A model generated the notes under the pieces. That model saw only the letters and a program-made list of their open reading frames with translations, made no database searches and was not told the DNA's origin. From JBGPQJ01 sp963709295 (GTDB taxonomy: Bacteria > Chloroflexota > Anaerolineae > Anaerolineales > Villigracilaceae), in assembly GCA_963709295.1 (NCBI GenBank), contig CAVPVW010000002.1, positions 434,001-498,000 on the forward strand: DNA of 64,000 bases. Reading direction: 5' to 3'. This document shows positions 46,380 to 54,972 of this stretch, piece after piece. How positions within the stretch are numbered: the first letter of the stretch is position 1; each line of letters opens with the position of its first letter. Position numbers and translations under genes: made by a program.

Positions 46380-46422
46380 CCGCTAAAAAGCGTATAATTT
46401 CTATACAAGGTTATCGATTAAT

Positions 46423-47052
46423 ATGATCCACACCTACACCATCAACGGCATCCCCCTCGAGACGGGCGATATCATCTGCACCATGAACGGCAAACCGAAC
46501 ATCCTGCCCGGAGAGTTCTGGTGCCTGGTGGGGCGCCTGGTGCCCGGGGACGTGGACCATGTTGCGATTTATATCGGCCCGGACGGCCGGTGCGTGGAAG
46601 CCGGCACAAAGGGAGTCATCTCATACAAGGTTCCGCATGGCTCCTGGGATTCAGCCAGCATGGTCAAAATGCGCGGGCTTATCCTGGATGAGTTCTATGG
46701 CGTGGCTTACCCATTAGCCGGACAGGAATTAAGGGAAGAAGATGAAACCCTCATCCGCGAACGCGTGGCGGAGTATTGCCTCGCGCAGGTGGGTAAGCCC
46801 TACAACCTCAACTTCCTCGATCCGGACAGGGAGGATGCCTTTTACTGCAGCCAGATCATCTACAAAGCCTACCTGCCATTCGGAATCGACCTGAACACCG
46901 GCCTGGCGATGGAGATGCTGCCGGGGACAAACCAGATCGTCTACCCGCAGGAAATTTGGAGCGGATGTGCGCATCGAATGTCCGAAACGATCGCCCGCAA
47001 AATTGAGGCTGCAGCACAATTTGTGTCAACCAATGAAGGTGCCTCCGGCTGA
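46423..47052 (+). CDS. NlpC/P60-like (YiiX-type) cysteine peptidase family protein
   Basis: 209 residues without signal peptide. A permuted NlpC/P60 / papain-like fold is suggested by the order GDIICTMNG near the start, DHVAIYIGPDGRCVEAG (His of the dyad) and FYCSQIIYKAYLPFGID (catalytic Cys in Y-C-S-Q, about residue 140). This order (His before Cys) is that of YiiX-type members. TATAAT at 46393-46398 gives a leader of about 24 bases. Substrate unknown; related proteins act on lipids or cell-wall peptides. Confidence 0.7.
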   Translation: MIHTYTINGIPLETGDIICTMNGKPNILPGEFWCLVGRLVPGDVDHVAIYIGPDGRCVEAGTKGVISYKVPHGSWDSASMVKMRGLILDEFYGVAYPLAGQELREEDETLIRERVAEYCLAQVGKPYNLNFLDPDREDAFYCSQIIYKAYLPFGIDLNTGLAMEMLPGTNQIVYPQEIWSGCAHRMSETIARKIEAAAQFVSTNEGASG

Positions 47053-47102
47053 CCTTCCCTCGGATCGTTTGGAAGGGATACGACGGATACTGCGATGAAA
47101 CG

Positions 47103-47948
47103 ATGAATGAAAAAAACGAATTCCCACGAACGATGGTAGGCGGGGTCAGCCTGCCCAGGTTGATCGTCGGAACCAACTGGTTTCTGGGCTATTCACACAC
47201 CAGTCTGGCCAAGGACAAGTTCATCAAGGATTTCCAGACGCGCAAGCGGATTGTCTCCGTGTTGAATGTTTTCCTCGAACGCGGAATCGACGCCGTCATG
47301 GGTCCGTTACATCCCCACCTCGAAGAGTCGATTCGTGAAGCCGAACAGCATGCCGGCCGGCGGATCCTCCGCATCTACACCCCGATCTTCGACCTCGATC
47401 CAAAATCCAGAAAAAAAGCAGGACCTGCCAAGGTCTTCGATCAATGTGCCTCCTACAATGCCACTTTTTGCATGCCCCACCAGTGCGTGACCGATGCCCT
47501 GCTCGACCGGCGTGCCGGTGTCATCCGTGATTTGGACCTTTACACCCAAATGATACGCGACCGAGGGATGATCCCCGGCCTCTCGACGCACATGCCCGAG
47601 ACCGTGATCTATGCCGATGAAATGAAAGCCGATGTGGAAACCTACATCCAGATCTACAACTCCGCCGGTTTCCTGATGCAGGTTGAAGCCGACTGGGTGA
47701 TGCGCGTGATCAGCGAAGCCAAGAAGCCGGTCATGACCATCAAACCGCTTGCCGCCGGGAAAATTCTGCCGGTGGTGGGGTTGGCTTTCGTCTGGAACAC
47801 CATTCGCGACCAGGACATGGTCACCATTGGCACCACCACGCCTGACGAAGCCCGCGAGGTGATCGACCTCTCGCTCGACCTGCTTGCGCGCCGTTTGCCC
47901 GAAAACAAACTCCAAAAAACTCGCAGCAAAAATTCTTTGCAGAAATAG
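47103..47948 (+). CDS. TIM-barrel-like (aldolase/oxidoreductase-type) protein, hypothetical
   Basis: 281 residues, cytosolic. It begins MNEKNEFPRTMVGGVSLPRL and has alternating hydrophobic strands such as LPRLIVGTNWFLGYSH, LRIYTPIFDLDPKS, PGLSTHMPETVIYADEM, GFLMQVEADWVMRVI and TIKPLAAGKILPVVGLAFVW followed by DMVTIGTTTPDEAREVIDL. The last block resembles the phosphate-binding end of barrel proteins and aldo/keto reductases. I cannot assign a catalytic residue. The gene is 50 bp after the NlpC-like gene. The C-terminus is basic. Confidence 0.6.
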   Translation: MNEKNEFPRTMVGGVSLPRLIVGTNWFLGYSHTSLAKDKFIKDFQTRKRIVSVLNVFLERGIDAVMGPLHPHLEESIREAEQHAGRRILRIYTPIFDLDPKSRKKAGPAKVFDQCASYNATFCMPHQCVTDALLDRRAGVIRDLDLYTQMIRDRGMIPGLSTHMPETVIYADEMKADVETYIQIYNSAGFLMQVEADWVMRVISEAKKPVMTIKPLAAGKILPVVGLAFVWNTIRDQDMVTIGTTTPDEAREVIDLSLDLLARRLPENKLQKTRSKNSLQK

Positions 47949-48010
47949 ATAGTAACGACACCTGTCGCCTGAGCCTTGCCGGGTAATCCGTTTTCAGCCG
48001 GAACTTCCGG

Positions 48011-48016
48011 TATAAT
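48011..48016 (+). promoter_or_regulatory. -10 box upstream of the helicase
   Basis: TATAAT at 48011-48016, with no clear -35. It would start a transcript with an approximately 105-base leader before the helicase, in which a 22-codon open frame is found. Confidence 0.35.
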
Positions 48017-48062
48017 TCCCTTGTTGGTTCAATTGACCCAGATTCATTCAGCAGTCCCCGCT

Positions 48063-48131
48063 GTGACCAAATACCAGCGTTCGAAGCGCTCCCAACACCC
48101 GCCCGACTCTGAAGACAAGGAAATAATGTGA
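48063..48131 (+). other. 22-codon upstream ORF overlapping the helicase start
   Basis: GTG at 48063 opens MTKYQRSKRSQHPPDSEDKE and ends IM-stop at TGA 48129-48131, overlapping the GTG start of the helicase (48128-48130). It may be a leader peptide coupling translation, a chance frame, or the shifted N-terminus of the helicase. Basic composition. Confidence 0.3.
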
Positions 48132-49357
48132 ACTTCGATAAGTTCAAACTCGATGCCCGCCTGATGACGGGGATCAAACGCGCCGGTTACGATAAGGCGA
48201 CCCCGATCCAGGAAGCTGCCATTCCCTCCGCGCTTGCCGGACACGACCTGATCGGCACCGCCCAAACCGGCACGGGCAAAACCGCTGCTTTCGTCCTGCC
48301 GATTCTAAACAAACTGCTCGAGGGTCCGAGGGGAATGCCCCGCGCACTGATCGTCACCCCCACGCGCGAACTGGCCGGGCAGATACACGATGTCATCCGT
48401 GTGCTGGCGACCGGCACCAAGCTGCGCAGCGTCACCATCTTCGGGGGCGTAGGCTCGGGGCCGCAGATCAAATCCCTGCGGGAGGGTGTCGAGATCCTGG
48501 TGGCCTGCCCCGGACGCCTGCTGGACCTTATGAATCAGAACAAGGTTCGGCTCGACCGCATCGAGATCCTGGTATTGGACGAAGCCGACCGCATGTTTGA
48601 TATGGGCTTCCTGCCGGATGTGAAACGAATCATCAAGGCGGTGCCGTCCAAACGGCAGACCATGATGTTTTCGGCCACCTTTCCGCCCGAGGTGGAACAA
48701 CTGGCATCCCAGTCGCTCAAGCACCCCCAGCGAATCTCGGTCGGACTCAGCCGCCCGGCGCATACGGTGACCCATGCGCTTTACCCCGTCCCCCAGCACC
48801 TGAAGGGCGCCCTATTGATCGCCCTGCTCAAGCAGACCGACACGAATTCCGTGCTGATCTTCACCCGTACCAAACACCGTGCCCACCGCGTTGCCCAGCA
48901 GATCGCGCGCGCCGGCTTCGATGTGACCAGCCTGCACGGCGACCGAACGCAGGGGCAGCGCGAATCCGCGCTCAAGGGTTTCAAGAACGGCACACACCAG
49001 ATCATGGTTGCCACGGACATCGCCGCACGCGGCCTGGATGTGGAAAGCATCTCCCACGTGATCAACTTTGACATGCCGGACACTGCCGACGCCTACATCC
49101 ACCGCATCGGGCGCACCGGGCGGGCGGAACGCACCGGCGACGCATTCACCCTGGTCACGCCGGAGGATAACGACATGGTGCGGTCACTTGAGAGAATCAT
49201 GGGGAATCCGCTGCCCAAACTGACCCTGCCCGATTTCGATTACAACGCCCCGGGGTATGAGAGGGCCGGGCCTGCCAAACACGCCCCGCATCACGCCCCG
49301 ACTCCCTCCCGCCACGTCCGTCATGGGCTGGCGCCGAGGCGTATCAAACCGCGCTGA
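48128..49357 (+). CDS. DEAD-box ATP-dependent RNA helicase (RhlE-like)
   Basis: 409 residues, complete helicase core: Q motif ATPIQEAAIP, motif I AQTGTGKT, Ia PTRELAGQ, II DEAD in LDEADRMFDMGF, III SAT, IV LIFTRTKHRA, V ATDIAARGLDVE and VI HRIGRTGRAERTG. Start is GTG at 48128 (NFDKFKLDARLM), because no ATG is in frame; the ribosome site AAGGAA is weak. The C-terminal tail is short and basic with His-rich APHHAPTPSRHVRHGLAPRR, likely RNA contacting. Unwinds RNA in ribosome assembly or RNA decay. Confidence 0.95.
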   Translation: MNFDKFKLDARLMTGIKRAGYDKATPIQEAAIPSALAGHDLIGTAQTGTGKTAAFVLPILNKLLEGPRGMPRALIVTPTRELAGQIHDVIRVLATGTKLRSVTIFGGVGSGPQIKSLREGVEILVACPGRLLDLMNQNKVRLDRIEILVLDEADRMFDMGFLPDVKRIIKAVPSKRQTMMFSATFPPEVEQLASQSLKHPQRISVGLSRPAHTVTHALYPVPQHLKGALLIALLKQTDTNSVLIFTRTKHRAHRVAQQIARAGFDVTSLHGDRTQGQRESALKGFKNGTHQIMVATDIAARGLDVESISHVINFDMPDTADAYIHRIGRTGRAERTGDAFTLVTPEDNDMVRSLERIMGNPLPKLTLPDFDYNAPGYERAGPAKHAPHHAPTPSRHVRHGLAPRRIKPR

Positions 49358-49388
49358 ATTTTACTGTTATTGCCGCACGCTCATTTTA

Positions 49389-49410
49389 TCCCCCGCATTC
49401 TGGCGGGGGA
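49389..49410 (+). terminator. Terminator-like hairpin after the helicase
   Basis: Stem TCCCCCGC (49389-49396) with GCGGGGGA (49403-49410) and a 6-base loop. Followed by ATTCGTTTATAAT, in which the -10 box of the next gene begins 8 bases later. Confidence 0.6.
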
Positions 49411-49417
49411 ATTCGTT

Positions 49418-49423
49418 TATAAT
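49418..49423 (+). promoter_or_regulatory. -10 box for the epimerase gene (near-leaderless)
   Basis: TATAAT ends 9 bases before the ATG at 49433; the predicted leader is about 3 bases and no Shine-Dalgarno exists. The upstream hairpin occupies the place of a -35 element. Confidence 0.45.
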
Positions 49424-49432
49424 CTTTTCACC

Positions 49433-50362
49433 ATGAATTTTCTCATCACAGGTGCAGCCGGCTTTCTTGGCTCCGCCCTCGCCAACCAGCTTGCCCGGGA
49501 AGGCCACCAGGTGCGCGGATTGGACGACCTGTCCACCGGCGACCCTCAGGCGTTGGCCCCCGACGTCCATTTCACCCGCGGGGATGTCAACGACCGGCCC
49601 AAGCTGTGGACGCTGCTCCAGGAAGTGGACTGCGTCTACCACCTGGCAGCGCGGGTGTCGGTCCCTGAATTGGTTCTGTATCCGCGTGAATACAACGCAG
49701 TCAACGTCGGCGGCACGGTCAGCCTGATGGAAGCCATGCGCGATGTAGGCGTGCGCCGCGTGGTGCTGGTCTCCTCGGGCGCGATCTACGGCGACCAGGG
49801 AAAACAACCTCTGAAAGAATCGATGACCCCCAATCCGCGCTCGCCGTACGCTGTTTCGAAACTAGCCGCGGAATATTACGTCAATACCATCGGCGACCTG
49901 TGGAAGATCGACACGGTCAGCGTGCGCGTGTTCAACGCCTACGGGCCCGGTCAGCACCTGCCTCCCGCCCACCCACCGGTCGTGCCCTATTTTCTCAAAC
50001 AGGCGCTGCGCAACGGTTCGCTGGTCGTCCACTCGGACGGCAGCCAGACACGCGACTACATCTATGTGGATGATGTCGTCTCAGGGTTGGTGGCGGCCTC
50101 CACCGCCCCGAACCTGGACGGACTGGTCATCAACATCGGGAGCGGACGGGAAACCTCGGTGCGCGACCTCGTCCAGACCGTGTTGGAAGTCACCGGAACC
50201 ACACCCGAGGTGATCTACAATGCCAAGACTTCTCCCGGTGTCTCCCGCATGTGCGCGGATTTAACCCTCGCAAAACAGAAATTGAACTTCAAGCCATCCA
50301 TTAAACTGGCTGACGGACTTCGTCTCACCTTGCAGCGCGATCCGCGCCTGAAGGTTGCCTGA
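49433..50362 (+). CDS. NAD-dependent epimerase/dehydratase (extended SDR; UDP-glucose 4-epimerase-like)
   Basis: 309 residues. The NAD motif is FLITGAAGFLGSALANQLA, the catalytic Ser is in VLVSSGAIYG and the YxxxK pair in PYAVSKLAAEYY. The C-terminal half has RVFNAYGPGQHL and RDYIYVDDVVSGLV, which bind nucleotide sugar. Likely interconverts an NDP-sugar. The open frame begins 21 codons earlier, but the Rossmann start and promoter position set ATG 49433. Neighbours are not sugar genes, apart from the aminotransferase 3.4 kb downstream. Confidence 0.92.
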   Translation: MNFLITGAAGFLGSALANQLAREGHQVRGLDDLSTGDPQALAPDVHFTRGDVNDRPKLWTLLQEVDCVYHLAARVSVPELVLYPREYNAVNVGGTVSLMEAMRDVGVRRVVLVSSGAIYGDQGKQPLKESMTPNPRSPYAVSKLAAEYYVNTIGDLWKIDTVSVRVFNAYGPGQHLPPAHPPVVPYFLKQALRNGSLVVHSDGSQTRDYIYVDDVVSGLVAASTAPNLDGLVINIGSGRETSVRDLVQTVLEVTGTTPEVIYNAKTSPGVSRMCADLTLAKQKLNFKPSIKLADGLRLTLQRDPRLKVA

Positions 50363-50372
50363 TCCAAGCAGT

Positions 50373-50942
50373 ATGACCAGACCGCTCCCTGTCCGTTTCT
50401 ACAACCGCCCCACTTTGACCGTCGCGCGCGAACTGCTTGGTGCGCGCCTGGTACGGATTCTGGACGGGCAGCGGTTGGTTGGAGAAATCACCGAAACGGA
50501 AGCCTACATCGGGGAGTCTGACCTGGGCTGTCACGCCAAAGCCGGTAAAACTGCGCGGACGGCTGTGATGTTCGGGCGTGCGGGAATCGCTTACGTCTAC
50601 TTCACCTACGGCATGCACTGGATGCTGAATGCGGTCACGGAAGCGGAGGGCTTTCCAGCGGCAGTGCTGATTCGCGCGATCCGCTCTCTTGAAGGCATGG
50701 AGGTGATCAACCGTCGTCGAAGTGGTCGGGACACGAAGGGTCCTGCCAAGTTGACGCAGGCGCTGGGCATCGACGGCGATCTCAACGTCCACGACCTGGC
50801 CCGCGTCAATCCCGAGTTGTGGATCGAAGCAGGCAATCCAATTCCTGACGAACGCGTGACGATTGGCCCCCGTGTGGGGTTATACTCTGTGCCGGAACCG
50901 TGGAAGTCGAAGCCGTGGCGGTTCCTCCTAAAAAATAATTGA
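50373..50942 (+). CDS. DNA-3-methyladenine glycosylase (AAG/MPG family)
   Basis: 189 residues, AAG-type base-excision glycosylase. Family marks: ELLGARLVRILDGQRLVGEI, ETEAYIGESDLGCHAKAGKT (the E-T-E-A-Y with catalytic Glu), YVYFTYGMHWMLNAVTEAEG and GPAKLTQALGI, the nucleotide-flipping and binding regions. It removes alkylated purines from DNA. The start MTRPLPVRFYN at 50373 is ten bases after the epimerase stop; the open frame runs six codons earlier. Complete. Confidence 0.95.
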   Translation: MTRPLPVRFYNRPTLTVARELLGARLVRILDGQRLVGEITETEAYIGESDLGCHAKAGKTARTAVMFGRAGIAYVYFTYGMHWMLNAVTEAEGFPAAVLIRAIRSLEGMEVINRRRSGRDTKGPAKLTQALGIDGDLNVHDLARVNPELWIEAGNPIPDERVTIGPRVGLYSVPEPWKSKPWRFLLKNN

Positions 50943-50972
50943 TCGATTTGAAATTCGCGAAGGAGAATTTAT

Positions 50973-51775
50973 ATGGGACTTTTTAACGGGTAAGAAGGCG
51001 CTCATCTTTGGGCTGGCCAATGACAAATCCATCGCCTGGGGCATCGCGCAGGCGTTTCACCGCGAAGGCGCCATCCTGGGCTTCAGTTATGCAGGGGCAG
51101 TGCTTGAAAAACGCGTCCGGCCTCTCGCCGCGCAGTTGGGGGTGAATTTCGTCGAAGAATGCGATGTCGCTCAGCGACGACCAGATCGAGGCCGTTGCCA
51201 AAAAAGCCGCTGACCACTTTGGCAAGATTGACATCCTCATTCATTCCATCGGGTTTGCCAACAAGGATGAATTGAGCGGCATGTTTTACAACACCAGCCG
51301 TGCAGGTTTCCACACGGCAATGGACATCAGCGTGTATTCCTTCGTCGGGTTGGCGCGCGCCTTCCAGCCGATCATCAACCCCGGGGGTGCGTTGCTCACC
51401 CTCACCTATTACGGCTCGACCAAAGTCACTGTGAATTACAACATGATGGGCGTCGCCAAGGCTGCACTCGAGGCATCCACCCGTTACCTGGCCGCCGATT
51501 TCGGCCCGCAGGGGATTCGCGTCAATGCCATTTCCGCGGGACCGATCCGCACCCTGGCAGCCATGGGCGTAAGCGGATTCCGTGACCTGTACAAGCATTT
51601 CGCTGACATCGCCCCCCTGCGCGAAAATGTCACCCCCGAGGATTGCGGGAATGCAGCCGTCTTCCTGTGCTCGAGTCTGGGCTCGCATGTCACCGGGGAA
51701 GTGCTTTTCGTGGACAGCGGCTTCAACATCATGGGAATTGCCGATCCGCGCAAAGTGGAAAGCAAGCCGGAATAA
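50973..51775 (+). CDS. fabI: Enoyl-[acyl-carrier-protein] reductase FabI, two frameshifts
   Basis: About 266 residues, the NADH-dependent last enzyme of fatty-acid elongation. The start ATG at 50973 reads MGLFNG-stop because of five Ts; with four Ts it reads MGLLTGKKALIFGLANDKSI, a normal FabI beginning. The second shift is at about 51163, joining VNFVEECDV to SDDQIEAVAKKAADHFG. The catalytic pair is in YNMMGVAKAALEASTRYLA (Tyr and Lys six apart), and the end GEVLFVDSGFNIMGI is typical. GAAGGAG precedes the ATG. A terminator hairpin follows at 51803-51830. Confidence 0.92.
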
Positions 51776-51802
51776 CCTTCCCGGAGAAAATGATACAATT
51801 AG

Positions 51803-51830
51803 GGCGCGGTTCATTCCGCGCCTATTTTTA
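51803..51830 (+). terminator. Terminator after fabI (or attenuator in the bactofilin leader)
   Basis: Stem GGCGCGG (51803-51809) with CCGCGCC (51816-51822) and TATTTTTA following. TACAAT at 51794-51799 could be a -10 box just upstream, in which case this hairpin would lie in the leader of the bactofilin gene. Confidence 0.7.
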
Positions 51831-51844
51831 TTAACGGTCGGATT

Positions 51845-52288
51845 ATGTTTAAACGAAAAACCACTTCATCCACTCCTGAACCTGCCTCTGTACAGGCGGT
51901 CGAACGAATCACTTCCGTCCTCGGTCCGGGCGTCATCTGGACCGGCAGTATTAACGGGACCGGTGGGGTGCGCATCGAAGGCGCCTTCGAAGGGCAGATC
52001 GCCCTGCGTGGCATGCTGGTGGTCGGCGAGAGCGGACGCGTCACCTGCGAGAACCTGCGCGCCAACACGGTCATCGTCGCCGGCGCGGTGCGGGGAAACA
52101 TCACCACCCAGAAGCTCGAGATCCGCGCCACCGGCCGGGTGTGGGGCGATGTGGTCACCACCTCCTTCGTGACGGAGGACGGCGCCTTCCTGCGCGGACA
52201 GATCCGCATGGAGGATGAAGTGGACCTGGGTATCACTGGCGCCACCGAACCCGAAAATCCGCCTGAAACTGATCAATCCCTGGCCTGA
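51845..52288 (+). CDS. Bactofilin family cytoskeletal protein
   Basis: 147 residues. A central bactofilin domain (about 30-120) made of short beta-strand repeats: LGPGVIWTGSINGTGGVRIE, GAFEGQIALRGMLVVGESGR and TVIVAGAVRGNITTQKLEIR. The flanking N-terminal Ser/Pro-rich and C-terminal acidic tails are disordered as usual. Bactofilins polymerise without nucleotide into filaments that organise envelope proteins. Start ATG 51845. Next to fabI (69 bp) and 33 bp before the ProRS-like gene, probably cotranscribed with it. Confidence 0.92.
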   Translation: MFKRKTTSSTPEPASVQAVERITSVLGPGVIWTGSINGTGGVRIEGAFEGQIALRGMLVVGESGRVTCENLRANTVIVAGAVRGNITTQKLEIRATGRVWGDVVTTSFVTEDGAFLRGQIRMEDEVDLGITGATEPENPPETDQSLA

Positions 52289-52321
52289 GCGCCGTCAGCA
52301 AATTTCCATCTTCGATTAACG

Positions 52322-53804
52322 ATGCGGTATTCCCAGCTCTTTGGACAAACTCTTAGAGAAGCCCCCGCCGACTCGCCCTCGGCGGGATTTGCCTTCCTGG
52401 CTCGCGCTGCCTATCTTCGACCTCCGTCCAATCTGCTGCCTCTCGGCCAACTTTCCTGCAACCGGTTGTCAGCGCTGTTTGAAACCACGTTGCAGAGTTA
52501 CGGCGGGCAGGAAATCAGCCCCGAGGCCGATTTATTTGCGTTGGCCGAATCCGAGATCCAATCCTATCGTCAATTGCCAAGGCTTCTTTACAATCAGGAA
52601 TTTTCTCAGCTGAATGCTTTTATCCTAGCGGTTGATGGCGAGGCTTGTGAAAAGCAGATAGCTGAAATTACCAAAGGCATCAAAGACAATTTCTCGAATA
52701 TTGGGATAGCATTTCTAGAATCCGCGAGTCACTCTTCCTACTTACCACTCTCCTCAGGGAATGAAACCATCCTGAAATGTCCGTCGTGTGGCTATCTCGA
52801 ATCTCTGGACCTTTCCAAAAAAACAGTCACGCCTCCTCCAGCAGAAGCCATGCTCCTGACTGAAAAAGTACTCACACCGGACTGCCCCACGATTGAAGCA
52901 CTCGCCCGCTATTTGAAACTGCCCGAATCCAAAGACCGCCAAAGCATTGATGTTGATGGCGAATTATCGTGACAAGGAAGAATTCATTTTCGTCGTTGTC
53001 CGAGGCGATACGACCCTGAGTATTGAAAAATTAAAGCAACTGATAGGAGTACTCGAAATTTCTCCCGCCAGCGAACAACAGATCAAAGCAGCTGGCTCAG
53101 AACCAGGGTACGCATCTCCGATTGGTCTTAAAAATGTCCGCGTGATCGTTGACCAGCTTATCCCGGTCTCACCCAACCTTGTGGCAGGCGCCAATGAGCA
53201 CGGAGTTCACCTGCTTAACACCAACTACGGACGTGATTACACCGCCTGCCTCGTGGCTGATATCACAGCTGCCCAGGCGGGAGACCCCTGCCCGGCTTGT
53301 AATACCCCACTTGAAATCCAAAAAGTCGAACTACTGGTCAAGACGGAGCGATTTTCCCCAAACGAGAATTCCGGTTCTTTCACTGATGAAAAGGGAAAAA
53401 CGGGCAAGGTTTGGCATGCCAAATCCAGCATCGACATCTTCAAATTCCTTCTTGCCGTTGCAGAGACTCACCATGACGAGAAGGGATTGACCCTGCCTGC
53501 CTCCATCGCTCCCTACGATGTCTATCTCGTGGTGCTGCCTGGAAAAACCATCGACACGCTTCCGACAGCCGATAAGCTATGCGAACAACTTCTTGCTGCC
53601 AACATATCTGTCCTGTACGACGACCGCGACGAGCGCGTCGGTGTCAAATTCAACGACGCCGATCTGATAGGCTGCCCCGTGCGAATCACGCTGGGCGAAC
53701 GAAATCTCCAAAATGGAATGGTAGAATTCAAGCGGCGAACAAGCCAGGAAAGTCAACTCATCCCCCTCGACGAAATCATTTCACACACAAAACAAAATGG
53801 CTAA
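52322..53804 (+). CDS. Prolyl-tRNA synthetase-like pseudoenzyme with editing (INS) and anticodon-binding domains, frameshift
   Basis: 493 residues after joining two frames at about 52942 (ESK-TAKALMLMANYRDKEEF). Residues 1-65 resemble the ProRS N-terminus (MRYSQLFGQTLREAPAD), but the part after QEISP is shortened by ~45 residues, so the GPTHEE loop is missing, and motif 2 (R-x-E arginine) is replaced by NQEFSQLNAFILAVDG. Motif 3 GSYGIG is replaced by HAKSSIDIFKFLLAV near 365-379. By contrast, residues ~184-316 keep an INS editing domain with GYASP (GxxxP loop, 262-266), K207 and H296 in ANEHGVHLLNTNYGRD, and ~394-485 keep an intact anticodon domain (VLYDDRDERVGVKF). Probably cannot activate proline but could bind tRNAPro and deacylate Ala- or Cys-tRNAPro in trans. 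Overlaps the next gene by 8 bp. Confidence 0.8.
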
Positions 53805-54972
53805 CCACAAAATCCCCATGTCCTCCCCTGACCTGACCGAGCTCGAACGGCAGGCCGTGCTCGACGTACTCAACACACCTGTCCTGAGCATGGGCACTCA
53901 AATCAAGAAATTCGAGCAGGCCTTCATCGATCTGACCGGTGCCAGGCATGCCATCGGCGTGAACTCGGGCACCGCAGGGCTGCATCTCTGTGTGCGCGCT
54001 GCCGGCATCGGACCGGGTGACTTGGTCATTACCACCCCCTTCTCCTTTGTCGCCTCGTCAAATGCGCTGCTGTTTGAAAACGCGGTTCCAGTTTTCGTGG
54101 ATGTGGATGCCCGCACCGGTAATATCGACCCCGACCTGGTTGCACAGGCTGCCAGGGAAATCACCGCAGGCGGCAAACCGGCTGAGAAATGGCTGCCTCG
54201 CAAAGGAGCCATACCTGGTGCAAAACTAAAAGCGCTGCTGCCCGTGGATGTCTTCGGTCAGCCCGCTGATATGGACAGGATCAATGCGACCGCTCGCGAC
54301 TATCACCTACCCGTCATCGAAGATTCCTGCGAGGCGCTGGGCGCCACCTACAAAAACCGACCAGCGGGGATGCTGGGAGACTATGGTATTTTCGCTTTTT
54401 ACCCTAACAAGCAGATCACGACCGGTGAGGGTGGAGTCATCATCACCTCGGATGACAAAGCTGCCGATCTCATGCTCGCTCTCCGCAATCAAGGCCGTGC
54501 GCCGGGCGACACGTGGCTCTCGCACACCCACCTCGGCTACAACTACCGCCTGGATGAGATGTCAGCCGCGCTCGGCGTCGTGCAAATGTCCCGGCTGGAC
54601 GAGCTTCTGAAGAAACGGGAACAGGTGGCGGAGTGGTATGGCGACCGCTTGAGCGAGATCCCCGGCGTTGAAGTTCCCATCGTCGAAGGTTACACCACGC
54701 GCATGTCCTGGTTCGTCTATGTCATCAGGGTCGATCAGAAGATCGACCGCGACCACCTCGCCAAACGCCTTGATAGCCGCGGCGTGCCCGTCAGGCCATA
54801 TTTCCTGCCGATCCATCTGCAGCCGTACATGGTTGAGCGCTTCGACTGGCGCGAAGCCGACTTCCCCGTGACCGAGGATCTTGGACGGCGAGGGTTGGCA
54901 GTGCCTTTCTCAGGAGTGATGACCGAGGAACAGGTCGACATCGTCTGCCGGGTGATTCGAGAAGAGATTTGA
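53797..54972 (+). CDS. DegT/DnrJ/EryC1/StrS family PLP aminotransferase
   Basis: 391 residues. Sugar aminotransferase family: GVNSGTAGLHLCVRAAGIG near the N-terminus, PVIEDSCEALGATYKNRPAG, and the PLP-lysine in FAFYPNKQITTGEGGVI. The C-terminal part has RGVPVRPYFLPIHLQPYM. Such enzymes transfer an amino group to a keto-sugar nucleotide for surface polysaccharide or antibiotic sugars. The start overlaps the ProRS-like stop by 8 bases and its own stop overlaps the next ATG by one base (TGATG), so the three genes are translationally coupled. Confidence 0.93.
   Translation: MANHKIPMSSPDLTELERQAVLDVLNTPVLSMGTQIKKFEQAFIDLTGARHAIGVNSGTAGLHLCVRAAGIGPGDLVITTPFSFVASSNALLFENAVPVFVDVDARTGNIDPDLVAQAAREITAGGKPAEKWLPRKGAIPGAKLKALLPVDVFGQPADMDRINATARDYHLPVIEDSCEALGATYKNRPAGMLGDYGIFAFYPNKQITTGEGGVIITSDDKAADLMLALRNQGRAPGDTWLSHTHLGYNYRLDEMSAALGVVQMSRLDELLKKREQVAEWYGDRLSEIPGVEVPIVEGYTTRMSWFVYVIRVDQKIDRDHLAKRLDSRGVPVRPYFLPIHLQPYMVERFDWREADFPVTEDLGRRGLAVPFSGVMTEEQVDIVCRVIREEI

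Noticed and set aside
52322..52972. Separate hypothetical protein of 216 aa
   Set aside because: Its last 12 residues are out of frame; removal of one A near 52942 joins it to the next frame as one ProRS-like protein.
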